Source: DAHUYF01 sp035509275 (GTDB taxonomy: Bacteria; Pseudomonadota; Alphaproteobacteria; ATCC43930; CGMCC-115725). Taken from it: a stretch of 40,027 nucleotides of DNA. Both the position numbers and the translations under genes were made by a program. The notes beneath the pieces were generated by a model, which saw only the letters and a program-made list of their open reading frames with translations, had not been told where the DNA came from and did no database searches. The stretch is taken from contig DATJLU010000086.1 in assembly GCA_035509275.1 (NCBI GenBank), positions 1 through 40,027 of the forward strand, read 5' to 3'. Of the stretch, positions 38,834 through 40,027 are shown piece by piece (within the stretch, counting starts at the first letter, position 1; every line of letters begins with the position of its first letter).

Positions 38834-40027
38834 ATGCGAAACCACTGGCTGGTTCTGCCGGCGCTCGCGCTGGCTTGCGCCTTGGCTCCGCCGGCATCGG
38901 CGCAGACGCATTACGGACCCGGCGTTACCGACAAAGAGATCACACTCGGCCAGACCATGCCCTATAGCGGGCCGGCCTCATCCTACAGCACGATCGGCAA
39001 GGCTGAAGCCGCCTTTTTCCAGATGATTAACGACCACGGCGGCATCAATGGCCGGAAGATTAAGCTCATCAGCCTCGACGACGGCTACTCGCCGCCGAAG
39101 ACGGTGGAGCAGATGCGTCAACTCGTCGAGGAGGACCACATCCTCGCCGATTTCGGCTCGCTCGGCACGCCGACCAACAGCGCCATCCAGAAGTACATGA
39201 ATGGCAACAAGGTGCCGCAGCTCTTCGTCGCCACCGGCGCCACCAAATGGGGCGATCCCCAGCATTTTCCTTGGACGATGGGGTGGCAGCCCACCTATCA
39301 GACCGAGGGGCACATCTTCGCGCGCTACATCCTTGAGCATGAGCCCAACGCGAAGATCGCCATCCTGTATCAGAACGACGATTACGGCAAAGACTACGTC
39401 AAGGGGCTGAAGGATGGGCTCGGCGCCAAGGCCAGTGCGCTTATCGTCAAGGAAGTCACCTACGAGACCACCGACCCGACCATCGATTCTCAGATCGTGT
39501 CGCTGCAATCCTCGGGCGCCAACGTCTTCTACAATGTGAGCATTCCGAAGTTCGCCGCGCAAGCGATCCGCAAGTCCTACGACATCGGCTGGAAGCCGTT
39601 GCAGCTGTTGAACTCCGTCTCAGCCTCGGTCGCCGCCACCTTGAAGCCCGCCGGCATCGACAAGTCGATTGGCATCATCACGCTCCTCTATCTCAAGGAT
39701 CCAACCGACCCGCAATGGCAGAACAACAAGGGCTATGAGGACTGGTTGGCCTGGATGAAGAAATACTACCCCGAAGGCGACCGCTCGGACGTTAACAACG
39801 TCTACGGCTACACCGTATCGCAAAGCATGGCGCAGGTGCTGAAGCAGTGCGGCAACAACCTTACGCGCGAGAACATCATGAAGCAGGCGGCGAATCTGCA
39901 TCAGACGCTGCCGATGCTGCTGCCGGGTGTCACCGTCAGCACCGAGCCCACGCAGTTCTTCCCCATCCGCGAGATGCAGCTCGCCCGCTTCGACGGAAAG
40001 ATTTGGAAGCTCTTCGGCAATGTGATC
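38834..40027 (+). CDS. ABC-transporter periplasmic substrate-binding protein, LivJ-like (cut by window edge)
   Basis: The frame is open from ATG 38834 to the window end: 398 codons, with GGGAGG seven bases before the start. A signal peptide is clear (WLVLPALALACALAPPASAQ). The mature part starts GVTDKEITLGQTMPYSGPAS, the typical opening of branched-chain amino acid-type (type I periplasmic) binding proteins. INDHGGINGRKIKLISLDDG and ILYQNDDYGKDYVKGLKDGL follow, with the two-lobe pattern to the end. Family members bind amino acids, amides, urea or aromatic acids for LivHMGF-type importers; the ligand is unknown. Length suggests only a few C-terminal residues are missing. Permease and ATPase genes are expected beyond the window. 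Confidence 0.93.
   Translation, partial: MRNHWLVLPALALACALAPPASAQTHYGPGVTDKEITLGQTMPYSGPASSYSTIGKAEAAFFQMINDHGGINGRKIKLISLDDGYSPPKTVEQMRQLVEEDHILADFGSLGTPTNSAIQKYMNGNKVPQLFVATGATKWGDPQHFPWTMGWQPTYQTEGHIFARYILEHEPNAKIAILYQNDDYGKDYVKGLKDGLGAKASALIVKEVTYETTDPTIDSQIVSLQSSGANVFYNVSIPKFAAQAIRKSYDIGWKPLQLLNSVSASVAATLKPAGIDKSIGIITLLYLKDPTDPQWQNNKGYEDWLAWMKKYYPEGDRSDVNNVYGYTVSQSMAQVLKQCGNNLTRENIMKQAANLHQTLPMLLPGVTVSTEPTQFFPIREMQLARFDGKIWKLFGNVI

Noticed and set aside
1..40027. Search for mobile elements, prophage, secretion-system, toxin-antitoxin or anti-phage genes
   Set aside because: No transposase, integrase, phage structural, toxin or known defence proteins were found; the large STAND-like proteins have regulator or sensor outputs (winged helix, histidine kinase), not effector domains of Avs type.

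Overview
The window is about 40 kb of GC-rich, densely packed bacterial chromosome. Kdo/lipid A genes show a Gram-negative cell. The set as a whole suggests an alphaproteobacterium of the Rhizobiales/Rhodospirillales type: a DUF374-waaA-lpxK-lpxL cluster, a Tad-type pilus protein, xseA divergent from purD, a DUF3830 protein, a giant ATPase/histidine-kinase hybrid and LivJ-type binding proteins. I saw no tRNA or rRNA gene, CRISPR array, transposase, integrase or phage gene. Most of it reads as core chromosome.

Layout. 1-1410 (minus): N-terminal part of a TadE/TadG-like protein, an AT-rich regulatory island, and a lipid kinase. 1632-7337 (plus): lipid A operon msbA, DUF374 acyltransferase, waaA, lpxK, lpxL, with touching or overlapping genes, then a VOC-fold gene. 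7920-10216 (minus): xseA and an M23 peptidase. 10274-12339 (plus): purD and a TrmH-family methyltransferase. 12362-13292 (minus): Crp/Fnr regulator and a 65-residue unknown, divergent from a Tat-exported nitroreductase. 14355-19049 (plus): unknown secreted protein, RND adaptor and RND pump, followed by an 853-residue winged-helix/ATPase/TPR regulator. 21720-26716: aldo/keto reductase, patatin phospholipase, tadA, class-I amidotransferase-like hydrolase, rluB-type pseudouridine synthase and rsmD. 26791-29121: CPA1 Na+/H+ antiporter and DUF3830 protein, divergent across a nested multi-hairpin repeat. 29281-35202: 1973-residue pseudokinase/ATPase/GAF/PAS/histidine kinase/receiver protein. 35335-38488: exported amidohydrolase, enoyl-CoA hydratase, thioesterase and a TetR regulator. 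38834-end: ABC-transporter periplasmic binding protein, cut by the window edge.

How parts work together. The lipid A operon covers Kdo transfer (WaaA), 4'-phosphorylation (LpxK), late acylation (LpxL, probably DUF374) and flipping (MsbA). The RND adaptor and pump lack an outer-membrane channel here. The hydratase and thioesterase form a two-gene acyl-CoA operon facing the TetR gene. Between them lie two identical-armed 18-bp palindromes that overlap both predicted promoters.

Most unusual items: (1) the tandem TetR operator with a probably leaderless tetR transcript; (2) the nested six-hairpin repeat at 28469-28659; (3) a kinase-like domain lacking all three catalytic landmarks at the front of the 1973-residue sensor, behind a structured leader with no ribosome-binding site; (4) a decayed class III cyclase fragment with an internal stop at 38545-38634; (5) two sets of phased direct repeats before the RND operon and its unknown secreted first protein. 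All functions are inferred from sequence by eye; no search or computation was run.
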